Shown here piece after piece: positions 40,788 to 56,941 of a DNA stretch of 64,000 bases; position 1 is the first letter of the stretch; each line of letters starts with the position of its first letter. Position numbers and translations under genes: made by a program. Below the pieces are notes generated by a model. That model was given only the letters and a program-made list of their open reading frames with translations. It was not told where the DNA came from and searched no databases. This DNA comes from Anoplopoma fimbria (taxonomy: Eukaryota > Chordata > Actinopteri > Perciformes > Anoplopomatidae), in the NCBI RefSeq assembly GCF_027596085.1, contig NC_072460.1, positions 14,450,326 to 14,514,325 of the forward strand, written 5' to 3'.

Positions 40788-43700
40788 CAATTCTACTTTT
40801 CGCATGAATCTGCAAATAGCCTGGAAGAGGAAGACCACATTTTTCCTGATTTCAGGAGAAAACTTGTGCAATATCAGAGGAGTTTATCATTCTGTTTGTT
40901 AGAAAACGTTCAAGAGTTATTTAAAGTGTATGTTTTGAAAGCAGAGGAAACAAGTGCATCAAGTAAAGAGTTCGGAGGAATTCTTACCAATTACTGATCC
41001 CAATGTTTACATTAGTAATTCACTATGTCCAGTGCCTTTCCAGTAAACTCTGTGCTTTGGTTGGATCCAAACAAATGACAAAAATAGTCTTGAAGACTTA
41101 CACAAGCTTGGTCATGTTAGATCTGGTGTGTGTCCCTCTTGATTGTATAAGTGTGCGCTGGTGTGTATGTGAATTATTTGTCCCTTCTCACAAGTCATCT
41201 GAGTCCGATTGTAGCTCCACAACAAGCTGGTGAGCTCATTTCCATTACATGTTGTGTGTTATGCTGGTATTTCCAATCTAATCCCCTTGCAGACTCTGTC
41301 TGACACTGATGTCTTTTTGTCTAAGCATACCAAAGGATATCTCAGGACAAAGGAACGAGCCTAAAAGCTTATAAAACCTTCAGATCAAACACACAGTTTA
41401 GTTATATTATGTTTGTGTGAGTGACGAAAGCCACTTAACTCTTTTGCAATCTCATTCTTCCCCGGCTCATCACTGGGTTTATCAAACAACGTTATGGCGT
41501 TTATCACTTTTTACACGTCTTACCAACAAGTAATCGCTTTTTACTTCTGATGATTGCATTTCTGCTTCAAAAATCATAGGAGTAGTGTTCATTTGTTGAA
41601 GATTATCTTACTGAATAAAATAGCCAATGGACGGGTCCATTGAACCCGTGTGACGCAAACTTCGGGTTGGCCTACAGAAATAAGTCAGCCCTGCAGCAAT
41701 CTATACAAAGTCCGATTTAGAATTTTTAAAAAGACCATAAGATATCTGTGTTGAGTTTACAAGGTTCTTTGTAAATACCAATGGCTTTCTAGACTGTTTT
41801 GGAATGAAGACATGTGCTGCTTATATTTACAGGTTTATCTCAATGTCATTCCTTCATTTACTTTCATTTTCTCTATCTGGTGTACAGGGTGGTGCTCAGA
41901 GTTAAGAAGTGGCAAAAGACCAGACAATTTTGTGGTCTATGAACATGGGTACAAGTATTTGATTGTTAAGTGCACCTTTAAAGTTAGAGCACCTATGATG
42001 TGAGATTGCAGAGGGAATGTCACGTCACCTGTCTTCACAGACTGGGAGTGTTTTGAATGTTAGAGGTGTGAGGTCATGCCTGGAAGTTTGTCGGGGCGGT
42101 ATTGGAGCTCTTCCTAAAGAATGTGATCGCTAATAAGCATACCACTCTTATTTTCTCTCTGTTGCCTCTGCATGCCAACTATGTACAGTAATCAGCCTTA
42201 AGGTGCTCACCAGCTTTTACCTGTTTGCGAAACTATTCAGATTCGTCAGAGCTGGAAACACCCTGGGAACTCCATGGTCACCATGGTTGTCATACAATAA
42301 CTTTATATCTGGCGGGTGTAAACAAGTAGATTCCCAATTTTGGTTGTTTCCTGACCTTTAAGGAAGGATATTTATTATATAGCCTGTAATCACTGGTGTA
42401 CAGTAGCATATTAGGGTGCAATGGGTATGATAATTGTTAATTAGTGTCTCTGGTTGCCATGCCAGTCAAGATACAACATTAAACCTTTTTCATACTTACA
42501 TACTGTAAAAAAAAAACAAAAAAAAACTTCACACTAAACAGGTTGTATTTGGACCTGTGAATGTTTATATGCGAGTTTGTATATAAATATATATTCAAGA
42601 GTGTACATGTTGACCTGGTTTAACTCTTTAAAAAGACTGTGTGGTTATTCCAAGGATTAAAGCCAAGCCAGCTGCTGCTTTGTTTCTCTCCCAGGTGTCT
42701 CTCTAAACTCACCCCTCACAACTTCCTGCCTTCCTGCCTTCCTTCCTTCCACCTCCCCTCTTCGCCCTTTAAAATTCACCTTAACCCACTGCCTCGACCC
42801 TCTTGTCTAACGCAAACTTAGTTTCTGTGTCCCCTACAAACACCTTATTTGCTTTATTGAAAACACTGATGGGTCATTCCATATGAAAAATATTTTACAA
42901 ACTTGGCCAACACACAGTTGCATTGTGGTGTCATGATTGTTTAGTAGCCAACTTTTTGTTGCTTCCAACAAGTCTCTGTTTCGGAATCCCTAATCACACA
43001 ATAGGAGTTGCCATATAACTACATGAAGATAAGATGGTAATAGGTTCAACGATGCCAACAAGGAAACTGTTACTTTATGATTGGGTGTGCATATGGCTGG
43101 CACAACACTGACAGTTATAAAATGTGTCAGATAAAGTTGTCAAATGTCAAACCATGCCTAAAAACTAAATTCACATAGCACTTCACTGCATTCTCAATTA
43201 CGTTTAGAGGCAAACTTATTTTCTCCCACATTACAGTCGCAGCTTTCAACATGTGGTAAACATTGTGAACTGACACTAAACAATTCCAAAACACAACAAA
43301 AGTACTTATGTTGAATAAAAGATCATGGTGTGGATTTAAATAAGTATGTTTGTTTTGTAACTTTGGTTACATATGTAAGGCTAAGCATTTAGCGAAACTT
43401 CAAAAGAAATTAAACATTGACTCTTTGTTTTATATGGGACACGGACAGCACACTCCTGGGTTAGAGTCATGTGTATGGTTGACCCATCCATCCACTCTGA
43501 CCTGTTTCCCATGCAGAATTCTAAATTTGTTATGTAATCCTGGAGATTAAAGTTCCCCTCGAAAGGCAACTGACAAAGCACTTTCGTTGTATGGGAACAT
43601 CGTTTTTAACAGACCAAGCTGCAATGTAGTAAAATGCTGAACAATTTTACATTGGTATTACATTCAACAGTGTAAATATATCTTTACAACTTGAGAACAA

Positions 43701-46700
43701 AGAAAGCATTTACAACATTGTTATTATTGGATTTCACAGTGTACTAAGTATCATTTAAGGTGTGCCATGTCAAGTTAATGACAGGATGTCCCATTGATAA
43801 ATTTAAGTCATCATTTCAGATCAAACAAATGTCACTTAATGACAAAAGTCATAAGTCATCACCTGTCAGTTTTATATTATCCATTACCACCTATGTTACC
43901 AGGAAGCATTTATGACCCTCAGATAAATCAGTTTTATACCTTCCCAGTAATCTGGCAACAGAAACTGAGTAGTATGTGAGAGACACAACACCTGTTATGT
44001 GTAATCAGCAATAATGAAATACAAAACAAGCAGTCTTGCAACAGCCAGAAGAAACTTGACAACAAAGCAAAGTACTTCATGGGCAGTGAAACATGGAATA
44101 AGCAATATTACGTTCTTCGTCAAGCTGTGTTATTTGTTTTTGCCATTCAGACATAGTTGACTTTAAAATAAATGTGCCTTTTAGCTTTATTCAGACATGA
44201 CCGGATATTTACACTGATGCGAAATTTAGCACCTGGTGTGCAAGAGGAAGCTGCATCACTGGTTGAAAACAAAGGTGCGTTGAAAAGTTTAATGAAATGA
44301 AGGAAGAGCAGTGCTGACTGCTTTTTCACAGGCTGCATCAGTGTTCATGTAATGACCATTGTGTGAGAGAGGGACGCTCATCTTCATTTCTCTCAGTTGA
44401 CTTCCCTAATGCATTTAGATTTTGTAAGATAATTCTGCTGCTTATTTTAGAAAGTCTGACTCAAGCATTCAATGACAGGACATTCAGTTGGGAGTTATAT
44501 TAAATTACCATTTGCTTAAATGCTATAGCCTATCAAAATTGATTTTCTGGTTTTCATTTATTCACAAATCATTGCATGTCAAGGGAAAAAAACATGAGGA
44601 ATCTCCCTAACAACATGATCTGGCTTATTCACAGTGTGGTATAATTTTATTTAGTTTGAGCATAGGAAATCGTACGATAAATATATTACAGAGATCTTGA
44701 TCCTAACTATACAAAGGTGCAAAATTGCAGCTCTCCGCAAGGTATTTCTGAAACGACCAGTGCTGTATTGTGTGAATGAATGAAACTAACCCACAATTGG
44801 CAACCCTGCCCCGAAAAACCACAAGCCTATCAGCTACGCTCTCATTTATTCTATGAAGATGTCTGCATCAGCTACTGTCAACTTTTTTACAAAATTTGTG
44901 TAATAATGAGGTTTATCAGCATCAATTGATTTTGGGCCACAACACTAACAATGAAGATGATATGTGAACATCGAGTAACATTGGAGCAAAATTGAACATG
45001 CATTGATGTTGCGTTTGTGTCCACCTGCTGTGTGTATGTTCAATATTCACTTCTTTCTGTTCTGGTCTATTCTCCAACTCCTGAACAAATTATCTGCTAA
45101 ATACTCCACCATGTTCACCAGCTAGTTGCTTACTGTCCTGCACTGATCAGTGCCGTAGAAATACAAAGAGATACGTTGTGATATAAAATAAGGATATTGC
45201 AGTGTATAATTTAAAAAAATATTTCAATGGTTGTCACATGTTCGTTTTTTGTGTTTGTTGGCAACAGCACAAAATGAACAGGTCCCTGCTTGTGCTTGTA
45301 GTCAAAAGTTATGTGGTGTTAATGACCACTAAAATTGAATTGAGTAGAAAATTCTTTGACAAATTGAGGGGAAATAATTATCAGTGTGGCGTGATGTGTA
45401 GCCATTAGAGGACATGTTCTGACATGTGCGGAGGAAGGAAGTGACTCAGAAGTGGTGTTTTTTGAGACATTTTTGCTCATATCTATGGAATTTGAGTAAA
45501 AGAGACATCAGGGGAGAACTGATGGAAATCGGATTAAGTCAAAAATTCGAAATCATTTTTCAATACATTTATGGCATCTTTGGCATGACTGTTTGATTGC
45601 TGCTGGAGGGTTAACCACAAACTAGATTTAGATATGTGGTTAAGGAAGGGAGCCAAATGATTTCCTGCTCATAGCTGGTTCCATTTTATTGCATTTATTC
45701 CACATGGGAGATGTAGTGTTTGCAGCTCCATGCATTTTTTGCTCCCAGAATTTTGTGAGTTCATGAAATCCATTACTGGCTCCATTCTATGATTGTTTTT
45801 AATCAGGCTGTATGGGTGATATACTGTATGTACTTTGGAGGGATTTCCAACCACACCAAAGTGTTTTGAGGCAGAGATCTAAGCCTACATGTCTATGAGT
45901 TGTGAGCTGTGAAGCAACAGACCCTGAGGCCAGGGCTCCATTACAGGACACAATGCCCTCTGTGTGTGAGAAACAGCCAGCCGCTAAACATCTTTGCTAT
46001 AGAGTTGAGTTGTTCTGACGGTGGCAACCATGAATCTATTGTCTCAGAATGACCATAATACTGACAAATGATTTAGATAAGCCTTTTCACACACTAAAAC
46101 AGTCATATCTGAAATACCCAACATATCTTTTTATGGTTTTATCTATTTTTCAAAGCAAAATCATGAACAGTTTTACCAGTTGCAGTTTGGAAGATAAAAT
46201 GTATGGATTTAAATCGGATAAAAAAATGCATGAATTTTCTACTTGAAAATGAGTAGTTATTATGGTCATACAACAATAACAAGGACCCTTTATCAGCATC
46301 CAACTGTGGGATGCACAACATCGTACGATCTTAAGACTTAAGCTCTCATCCCAAAACTTTGGCACAGACCCAGATACAAAATTAACACAAGATGGTAGAT
46401 TCAACATTTTGCTAAAATCTCTGGGAACGGGTTGTGGTAGCAATGGGGCATGTCACAGAAACAATGGTGAGAGAGGCTAAAGGTTAATACAGTTACTTAT
46501 CCAGCACACAGAACCACAGTAACAGACACAGGAACGCATAAACACACACAGGGACTTTTGGTTTAATGAAGTGCTCGGTTTCCTCTGAGAGGAGATTAGG
46601 ATTGGGAGGCAAACTGTGGGAACAACCGGAAAACTTTTCAACTTGTGACAACCGTCTTGATATCACGTGAGCCATTGGTGTACATAGGTGAGTGTGTTTC

Positions 46701-47519
46701 TTTGAAGGTTCCGGTATGTTTTGCTGCTGCTCTGAATCCATCTGTACATCCCGTGCATGGTGCACACAGTGTGTATGAGTGTGGAGCTGGCTGTTTGCTA
46801 GCCTGTGTACACCGCATGGTGGGACAATAGCGGGATTCTGCCTAGCGAGGCCGTGGGAGGAAGAGGACAGAAGAGTCAATGAGTGAAGAGGCTTCTGGGA
46901 TGCGTCAGCGCAAGGCCATGATGAGGGTGTAGGAGGACGAGCCCTCTAACTCAACAATGCGCGGAGGAACAGCCATTCAGTCGCCTCGCAGGACGACACG
47001 CACATGCATACAGCCATAGGCACACACAGTCAACAAAAGGTGCAGGTGAAATTAGGCCATTCATCCACCTTCCTCGTGATATATGGAGAGCTGGGCCAGA
47101 AAGCCTTAATAAATCTTTGGCGTAGGTTTTCACTCGTCATTAAGGAAAATAAAGAATGAGCACTAAACAAAATGTTAGGAGAGTTGAGTCATCAATCATT
47201 GAGTGGAGTCTGACCAATGCTTGTTGTAAAAGAGAAAGGAAACGTCATGCAGAGTGCTTTGTGCATGATCTTATCATGCCCATTAACAGGGATAAAAGTC
47301 ATGTCAGAGGTCAGATGTATTAGGGTAATGAAGGAGTTTCATAATGTGTGCTTGTATATTCATTCTGCAGGAACATATTGCTCAAATCATATCATTTACA
47401 AAAGAGTCATGCAGTTAAAGGAAATTAAAAGGTAGCTTATGTGACCAAGCTGGAAACCAATGAATATTTCTTCTTTTGAGTAATATCTCCTATTAATTTA
47501 AACAGGGGCTCAATATGAG
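40788..47519. other. Non-coding, no gene seen
   Basis: Long AT-rich stretch without a convincing gene. It includes a CCTTCCTGCC-rich patch at 42720-42750, a second repeat D fragment at about 45090-45140, and a short palindrome CCATGGTCACCATGG near 42272. Open frames are short and unsupported. Confidence 0.4.
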
Positions 47520-47745
47520 ATGCATAACATCTCTATTGCCCCAACATGGCTATCAACATGGATCCGGCTGAGCCGGCGGCTCGCAGCTAAGGGTGCTAAC
47601 AGGGCATACAATGGCAACAGTGCTACCAGTGTTTCGTCTGGACGGTGTTATCGACTATTACTGGCGTATGAGTGCAGAGCAGAGCAGCGACCATGAAATA
47701 GCCAGAAGGGTGTGCTAACATGCACGTGCAGCCAGAGAGGCTACT
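47520..47745 (+). repeat. GC-rich block, probable dispersed repeat
   Basis: A locally GC-rich segment (ATCAACATGGATCCGGCTGA, GGCGGCTCGCAGCTAAGGGT, GTTTCGTCTGGACGG, TACTGGCGTATGAGTGCAGA) stands out from its AT-rich surroundings. The wording resembles a repeat I have met in fish genomes. No second copy is present in this window, so this is from memory only. Confidence 0.35.
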
Positions 47746-49169
<1,424 letters not shown>

Positions 49170-49513
49170 AATCAGAAGATGTCGCCTACAGAAAGCATCA
49201 AAAACAGCCAGACCAGCTTCTGGGAAATGCTCACTTGGGTTTGAACGCCTCAGTGGAGGTCAATATTCTTGAGCAAAGAGAGACCCCTCTCAAGTTTTCC
49301 CCTGTGTTATTTCTTCCAGGGCCCATTTGCACACAATAAAGTTTTCTCATTAACACCAGCTCAACTCAAAGTAAAAGAATTTATATGTTCCCGAGAGGAA
49401 GAGAAAGGGATGACACTGACACGCAATCCTTCCTTTCTCTCCTTTTTTTTCCTCCTCTCTGTCGGTCGGAGCAGAGGGGTGGGATGGCTGTCTGCTCAGC
49501 GCCAGGGGCTCTG

Positions 49514-49627
49514 ACAACGATACGGTTCAGGTCAGAGAGAAGCTGTGAAAGAGAAACGCATAGAACCAGAAAGAGGGTGAGGAGGAAAGACGGAGAGACA
49601 GGAAAATAAAGATGCATCAACAAGAGA
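49514..49627 (+). repeat. 114-bp segment, donor copy of templated insertion
   Basis: From ACAACGATACGGTTCAGGTC to ATGCATCAACAAGAGA this segment is identical to 52485-52598 except for one base (G at 49582, A at 52553). It is purine-rich, non-coding and embedded here in unrelated flanks. It is called the donor because the other copy is bounded by a target duplication. Confidence 0.95.
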
Positions 49628-50030
49628 GGGAGACAAATGTCAGAGAGGGACTGTTGAGATACTGGAGCCTGGAGGCCCTGCTGAATGCAGGGTGTGGCTG
49701 ATCTCTGCCCAGGATGAGGGGATATCGTAGTTGCATGGTTTTGACTTTGCTTGTTGCTCCATCTACCAATTTCTCTGATTTCCCATTGACAAGAAGCAGG
49801 GGATGAATTCCTGGCTGCAACAGACCATCAAAGTTCTATTCTTGTAACTCCAGGAATTTCATTGGGCTGTTGAAGTATTCAATGTCTGAATAGCAAACAT
49901 TGAGCATATTTACAACATCAGCTATTATAAAATGGCAGAGTACTACATTTTTGAAATGGTGGACGAGTGAAGTTGATGGTTTAACCACATGCATTGCGGA
50001 GGAATGTTGCACCCCCAAGTCCAAACCAAA
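49628..50030. other. Non-coding, no gene seen
   Basis: Unique sequence between the donor segment and the palindrome at 50031. No coding or repeat signal. Confidence 0.4.
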
Positions 50031-50050
50031 GCATATGTACGTACATATGC
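50031..50050. other. Perfect 20-bp palindrome
   Basis: GCATATGTACGTACATATGC is exactly its own reverse complement, with no spacer. The next bases on each side do not pair. It could extrude a small cruciform or be a dimeric protein site; no function is evident. Confidence 0.9.
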
Positions 50051-50642
50051 CACGATAGAGATGACTCAGGTGTGGAACAACGATGGCCGTCTTGGGAAGC
50101 TTTCACTGCACCGGATAAACCCTGACCTCACTATTAGTGACGTCCAGTCTCAAATTAAGTAGTTGAATCATCCCCGGGTGAAAGTTTATTTCCACAGATT
50201 TGCACAAAAAGAGACCCACATGAATGGAGAAGATGAAAAACAGCAGCTAGTTGCAAATTATGAGCAGCTGTACATTTTCCTTTTTTGTCACAGAGCATGT
50301 GGAAAGGGTAGGCACTAGGACCTGCAGTGAGCCACACAGGAGGGAGGGAGCAGCTTTGGGACTCCTCTTTCTAAACTTTTTAGAACAATCCATTTCCCAA
50401 AGAGTGTGGGAGGGAGACAGACAGAAGTGAATGGCCCAAGACCTGGATTCACAGCTTTAAAAGCAGGAGCGGGATTTGGAGATTGGGATAATTCTGCCCT
50501 TGGCCTGGAGAGAGTGAGGTGGAATATAGCAGAGTTCATCTGGGAGTTCTCACTCACTGGGAGAGCAGAGAGGCATTAACAGGGTGGTGAGTCCTACCTT
50601 ATTTGTTTGAAACTCAAATTAAACATGGTGTTAATTTATGGG
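50051..50642. other. Non-coding, no gene seen
   Basis: A 33-codon frame (MTQVWNNDGRLGKLSLHR onward) starts in this block near 50060, but lacks splice or promoter context. Otherwise unique. Confidence 0.35.
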
Positions 50643-50659
50643 GTGTGTGTGTGTGTGTG
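50643..50659. repeat. Short (GT)n run
   Basis: About eight GT units, facing the CA array at 50813-50861 about 150 bp away. Confidence 0.9.
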
Positions 50660-50810
50660 CGTATAGGACAGAGAAAACAGAGGCCGAAGAGAGAGCAGGA
50701 GAGAAGTTTTCTCCATACCTGTCATTAAGTGAAAGTGGAGCCTCTGAATTGAGATTAAGCTCAGCAGCAGCCAGTTAAATTCTCTGTTGGGGGGAGAAAG
50801 TTCCAGCTGA

Positions 50811-50812
<2 letters not shown>

Positions 50813-50861
<49 letters not shown>
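50813..50861. repeat. (AC)n microsatellite
   Basis: About 24 uninterrupted AC units. With the short GT run at 50643 it makes a smaller version of the TG/CA foldback at 13763-14109. Confidence 0.96.
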
Positions 50862-50866
<5 letters not shown>

Positions 50867-51671
50867 GAGGTACTAAGAAAAGTTTAGATGGGTTATAAAA
50901 ATTAAGTTTGCGTTGGCTCAGTTCTTTTAAAATGTTCAGTCAAGACACAGTGGTTTTCCAGGTATACACCAATGGAGAGACGGAATGGAAGAGGAGAGGA
51001 TGTAGAGTGAAAGAGAGAATGGAGGTGAAAATATGAAAAAAAGGGGTTCTCCAAACTTCAATGGGAACCAGTTCACTGTTCAGAAAACTCCTGGGACATC
51101 AGGTTACCTTCATTCTTTCTCTCCCCTTTTTTCCTGTCTGTCTCTCTCTCTCCCTCTCCCTCTTTTTCTATCTGTCTCTCTCCACTCATGTTACACAACC
51201 CTTAAAGGACTTGTATATTCTGATGTGCTCAAATGTCCATCTGAAGTTTGTGTTGCTGAGGTTATCCTTATGTCTGGGTGCGGCCCGGTGCTTGCATGGG
51301 TGTGCAGCTGATCAATGTTTTACACGCCAATATGTAAATGTGTGTGTATGCAAGCGTGTGTACCAAACACAGACCTCATGCCTGCCACTCCTTCCAGGGA
51401 ATTCCTGTCGGGCTTTGACAGGGGAGGAATGTCACCGCGGACCAACGTTTACGCACACAAACAAACATCACACACACACCAAAGGCTTCAGCAGTGTCCT
51501 ATAGGCGCAATAATTTAGCCAGCGGCATTAAACCTCTTTTGTTATTTTGATTTAATTTGGTTATGAAGATGATGTAAAAATGTAGATGTTGGATTGGGGT
51601 TTTCAAAAATGCAAAAAGCCTGTATTTTTGTCACACACATATCTATACATTGTTTGCTTCATCAGCATTGT

Positions 51672-51672
<1 letters not shown>
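50862..51672. other. Non-coding, no gene seen
   Basis: A pyrimidine-rich patch at 51110-51190 generates Leu/Ser-rich open frames. No gene is supported. Confidence 0.4.

Positions 51673-51744
<72 letters not shown>
51673..51744. repeat. (GT)n microsatellite
   Basis: About 36 uninterrupted GT units. Confidence 0.97.
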
Positions 51745-51747
<3 letters not shown>

Positions 51748-52418
51748 TACATTTGTGTTATCAAAACGTTCAGCGTGGGCAAAGGAGTAAAACCCTCATG
51801 CTACGTCCTGTACAAAAAGTAAATGTTCTAAATTGTTTACGAGCTACAATTTTGCTTCCAGTGTCTGCAGGAGGGGAGCCGAGCGTGTTTTCATCACCTC
51901 TCTGTTGGTTCACAGAGGAAGTGGAAAGAGAAAGCTGCAGCAGTCTGGCTATATATCTTACATGACATTCAAGAGATGGTGTCCATGTGGTGTGCATGGG
52001 AAAATTCTGAGCGCATTCTCTTAAAGCTCAACTGAAATGTAAAATGCATAGCATTTTGTGGTCTCCTATAGATCATCTTTATGAGTGTTTATAAATGTCA
52101 TGTCCCCTCTTTTGAGGAAAAAACATATTAGCCAAAAGGGAGGAAATTACATTTTATATTGGATGGTTTCACAGAGGCACCCACTGGTTTCGCAAATGAA
52201 ATTAAGCCATTCATAGAAGGAAAATGTTATTATATAAAGCCATTGGAAACGTTTCATTGTCATGGTTCTGTCATAGTTGTTACAGTGACATTGACTGACA
52301 GTCGCCTGAAACACGGCCAACAACAAAGCCATGAATTTTAAACCACACCTAATATACAGTATGTCTACCACTTGATACAGTAGATGTACCACATATTGCC
52401 TCCAATATAGCAGAAACA
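51745..52418. other. Non-coding, no gene seen
   Basis: Unique AT-rich sequence leading up to the duplicated target; no gene supported. Confidence 0.4.
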
Positions 52419-52485
52419 ACCCAGAAAATTGCAATTTCTATCGTCATGTTGGAGGCTAAATAAGTATTAAGCTTTAAACAATAAA
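52419..52485 (+). repeat. 67-bp direct repeat, left copy
   Basis: Runs from ACCCAGAAAATTGCAATTTC to CTTTAAACAATAAA and is identical by eye to 52598-52664. It immediately precedes the inserted 114-bp copy, with which it shares one boundary base. Confidence 0.96.
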
Positions 52486-52598
52486 CAACGATACGGTTCA
52501 GGTCAGAGAGAAGCTGTGAAAGAGAAACGCATAGAACCAGAAAGAGGGTGAGAAGGAAAGACGGAGAGACAGGAAAATAAAGATGCATCAACAAGAGA
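52485..52598 (+). repeat. 114-bp templated insert, copied from 49.5 kb
   Basis: 113 of 114 bases match 49514-49627 in the same orientation, 2971 bp away. Single-base microhomology (an A) occurs at each junction. The insert lies exactly between the two 67-bp direct repeats. No terminal inverted repeats, poly(A) tail or coding potential belong to the insert itself, so it does not look like a transposon. Confidence 0.95.
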
Positions 52599-52664
52599 CC
52601 CAGAAAATTGCAATTTCTATCGTCATGTTGGAGGCTAAATAAGTATTAAGCTTTAAACAATAAA
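52598..52664 (+). repeat. 67-bp direct repeat, right copy
   Basis: Identical to 52419-52485. It is followed by an A-run (about seven further A after AATAAA), where the left copy instead passes into the insert. Confidence 0.96.
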
Positions 52665-54917
<2,253 letters not shown>

Positions 54918-54962
54918 AGCATCAGGATTGTTCCTTTTATTACAAGGAACAATCCTGATGCT
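54918..54962. other. Perfect 19-bp inverted repeat hairpin, 7-bp loop
   Basis: The left arm AGCATCAGGATTGTTCCTT (54918-54936) and right arm AAGGAACAATCCTGATGCT (54944-54962) are exact reverse complements around TTATTAC. Pairing stops cleanly at both ends. The total of 45 nt is too short for a typical animal pre-miRNA, and no T-run or partner gene suggests a terminator. A template-switch origin or a small structured element are the likely readings. Confidence 0.93.
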
Positions 54963-56353
54963 AATATAGACAGCTCTACTTTAGAACAGTGATTTAGACC
55001 AGTAAGGATCGGAATTATGTGACATGATTTAAAAGTCATGTTAATTTACATTATTAATGTTGTCGTGGAGAAAGTGTCTGACAGTGCTACAAATGTGCTA
55101 CAAAAGGATTTGTTCACTTCACACAGAAACAGTATGTATGGTGTCTTATCAGATCGCAAAGTTCCCTCGAGGAAGATTAATCGCATACTTTTTCCAGTCT
55201 TCCCACAATTATTAGATTCAGTGGTGAGTAGCCTGAAGCTTTTCTGTACTTCTTCCTACCTCCCTGACATGCACTAAGCTTTACCCAGGGAGCAAAATAA
55301 TATCCTATTTGTTTTTTATCCCAACTCCAAGGAAATGTAGTTGTTGAACAGACTTATTTTTATTGTTGATCACATATATTTTGTGTAATTTTGCATCTTT
55401 GACTCCTGCAATAAGGCTTTTTGTGCCACATGTTAATAAAGCATTTTAAGTCACATATTTCAAAAAATATAAGAAAAATGTGAAATGGGCTTGCTTGCCA
55501 CAGAGCATCATTTCAAAATGAACAGCCAATTTCCTTTTTGCCATTATCTTGTGTTATACTTGCATGCATTTACCTTAAGAACAAAGCATATTATTAGAGG
55601 GGAAAATATATCTCTATCCCTCTGTCTTTGTGAGAAATAGGTGATGTTTAAACATCCCAAACAAAACTTCCCTTTTTGAGAAAATGAGGAGATGATAATT
55701 CAGGGTTCAAATTATAAACCTAGACCCTGCTTTGGTTATCTTTTGGGTCACTAGAGCTTTGGTCTGGCACAGGTCAGTGCACAGCCCTGGCTGAGAACAT
55801 CTGGTGTAAAGTGAACCAGCTGTAGTGTTCCGTCTGAAATCAGTGGGAGAGGTAAGAGGTCAGAGTTCGGACTAGGGGGTTACATCTGTGTTTGTGGAGG
55901 AAAGCAGGGATCGGCAGGTCGCTGCAGGTCAGGATCCTAAACACTGTGGCACAGGAAAAACATCGAAACCTGACGTCAACCCCGGAGCTGCAGTTATTCT
56001 TGTTGACGTTTCCACTACAAACATCTTTTCACAATGTTTGGGAGAAAATGTATTCACGAGAAATCATAGCTAACATTGTTTGACATTTGCAACTTATTGG
56101 GTTTGAACAGAATTGTTGTCAGACACGAGCAGATTCTTTTGTCCCAGCACCTTTTACCGCCATATGGACCTGGTTTTCAGCACTATACAAAATCAAGATA
56201 ATACATTCCCGTGTTTGGACTTCTCTATACATTGAAAACTGAATCCAGGACTGTTTAATGCATGTCAGTCTTTGTGTTGCAGATCTGATTTCCACAGGTG
56301 CTCCATCAAAGGGTTATGTTTGTCTGTGTCGGCTTGTTTCTATGGCTCTACAT
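54963..56353. other. Non-coding, no gene seen
   Basis: AT-rich unique sequence; short open frames around 55888-56083 have no recognisable features. Confidence 0.4.
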
Positions 56354-56378
56354 GTGTGTGTGTGTGTGTGTGTGTGTA
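56354..56378. repeat. Short (TG)n microsatellite
   Basis: About twelve TG units. Confidence 0.93.
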
Positions 56379-56885
56379 CACAATGTGTATAGATACAAAA
56401 AATTACAACTAAATGTGCAGACATGCCTGCTCATTCCACATTAAATGCCTCTATGACTTTCAGTTATGGCTTGCTCTCCTCTCATGCATGTGCACGCAGC
56501 CCAAACACACAGTAGCCGATAAATCACCAAATTACCTCGGCTGTTTTTACAATAAGAATAACAGTGCTGTGGTCTTAATCTGTTGACTCAGTGCACGTCG
56601 GGTGTTTTGAACTGTTTGACTGCAACAACTTTTTATGTGCGCGTGTGTGTACTTTTGGATTGAAGTGATGACACCGTCTCACTCTCACTTTCCTTCCCCT
56701 TTATCCCCACTGGTAGGTTTGTCTATAGCTTGTCCGGACATGAAACTCTCTCTCGTTGCCATCAACAGAACAAGAATACTTGATCCTTTCAAGAGTTTGA
56801 ATTCACTCCAAAGCCTCAAAATTAGCAGCTGCTATCAGATGCTTAGTTATAAAAAAAAAATGTTTATTTTAGCCATATAATAGTC

Positions 56886-56889
56886 TGTG

Positions 56890-56938
<49 letters not shown>
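56886..56938. repeat. (TG)n microsatellite with one CG interruption
   Basis: About 26 TG units with an early GCGT interruption, followed by a TATACATATATAT patch. Confidence 0.95.

Positions 56939-56941
<3 letters not shown>

Noticed and set aside
42272..42286. Short palindrome CCATGGTCACCATGG
   Set aside because: Seven-base arms are expected by chance in 64 kb.
50060..50165. 33-codon frame beginning MTQVWNNDGRLGK
   Set aside because: Below any meaningful length, no family recognised and no splice or promoter context.
49381..52594. Two minus-strand frames sharing the same N-terminal peptide (MLMHLYFPVSPSF), suggesting a duplicated small gene
   Set aside because: The shared peptide is just the translation of the copied 114-bp segment; the frames diverge at its boundary and have no other coding signs.
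54918..54962. Interpretation of the perfect hairpin as a microRNA precursor
   Set aside because: 45 nt total with 19-bp arms is shorter than a typical animal pre-miRNA, and the arms match no miRNA I know.
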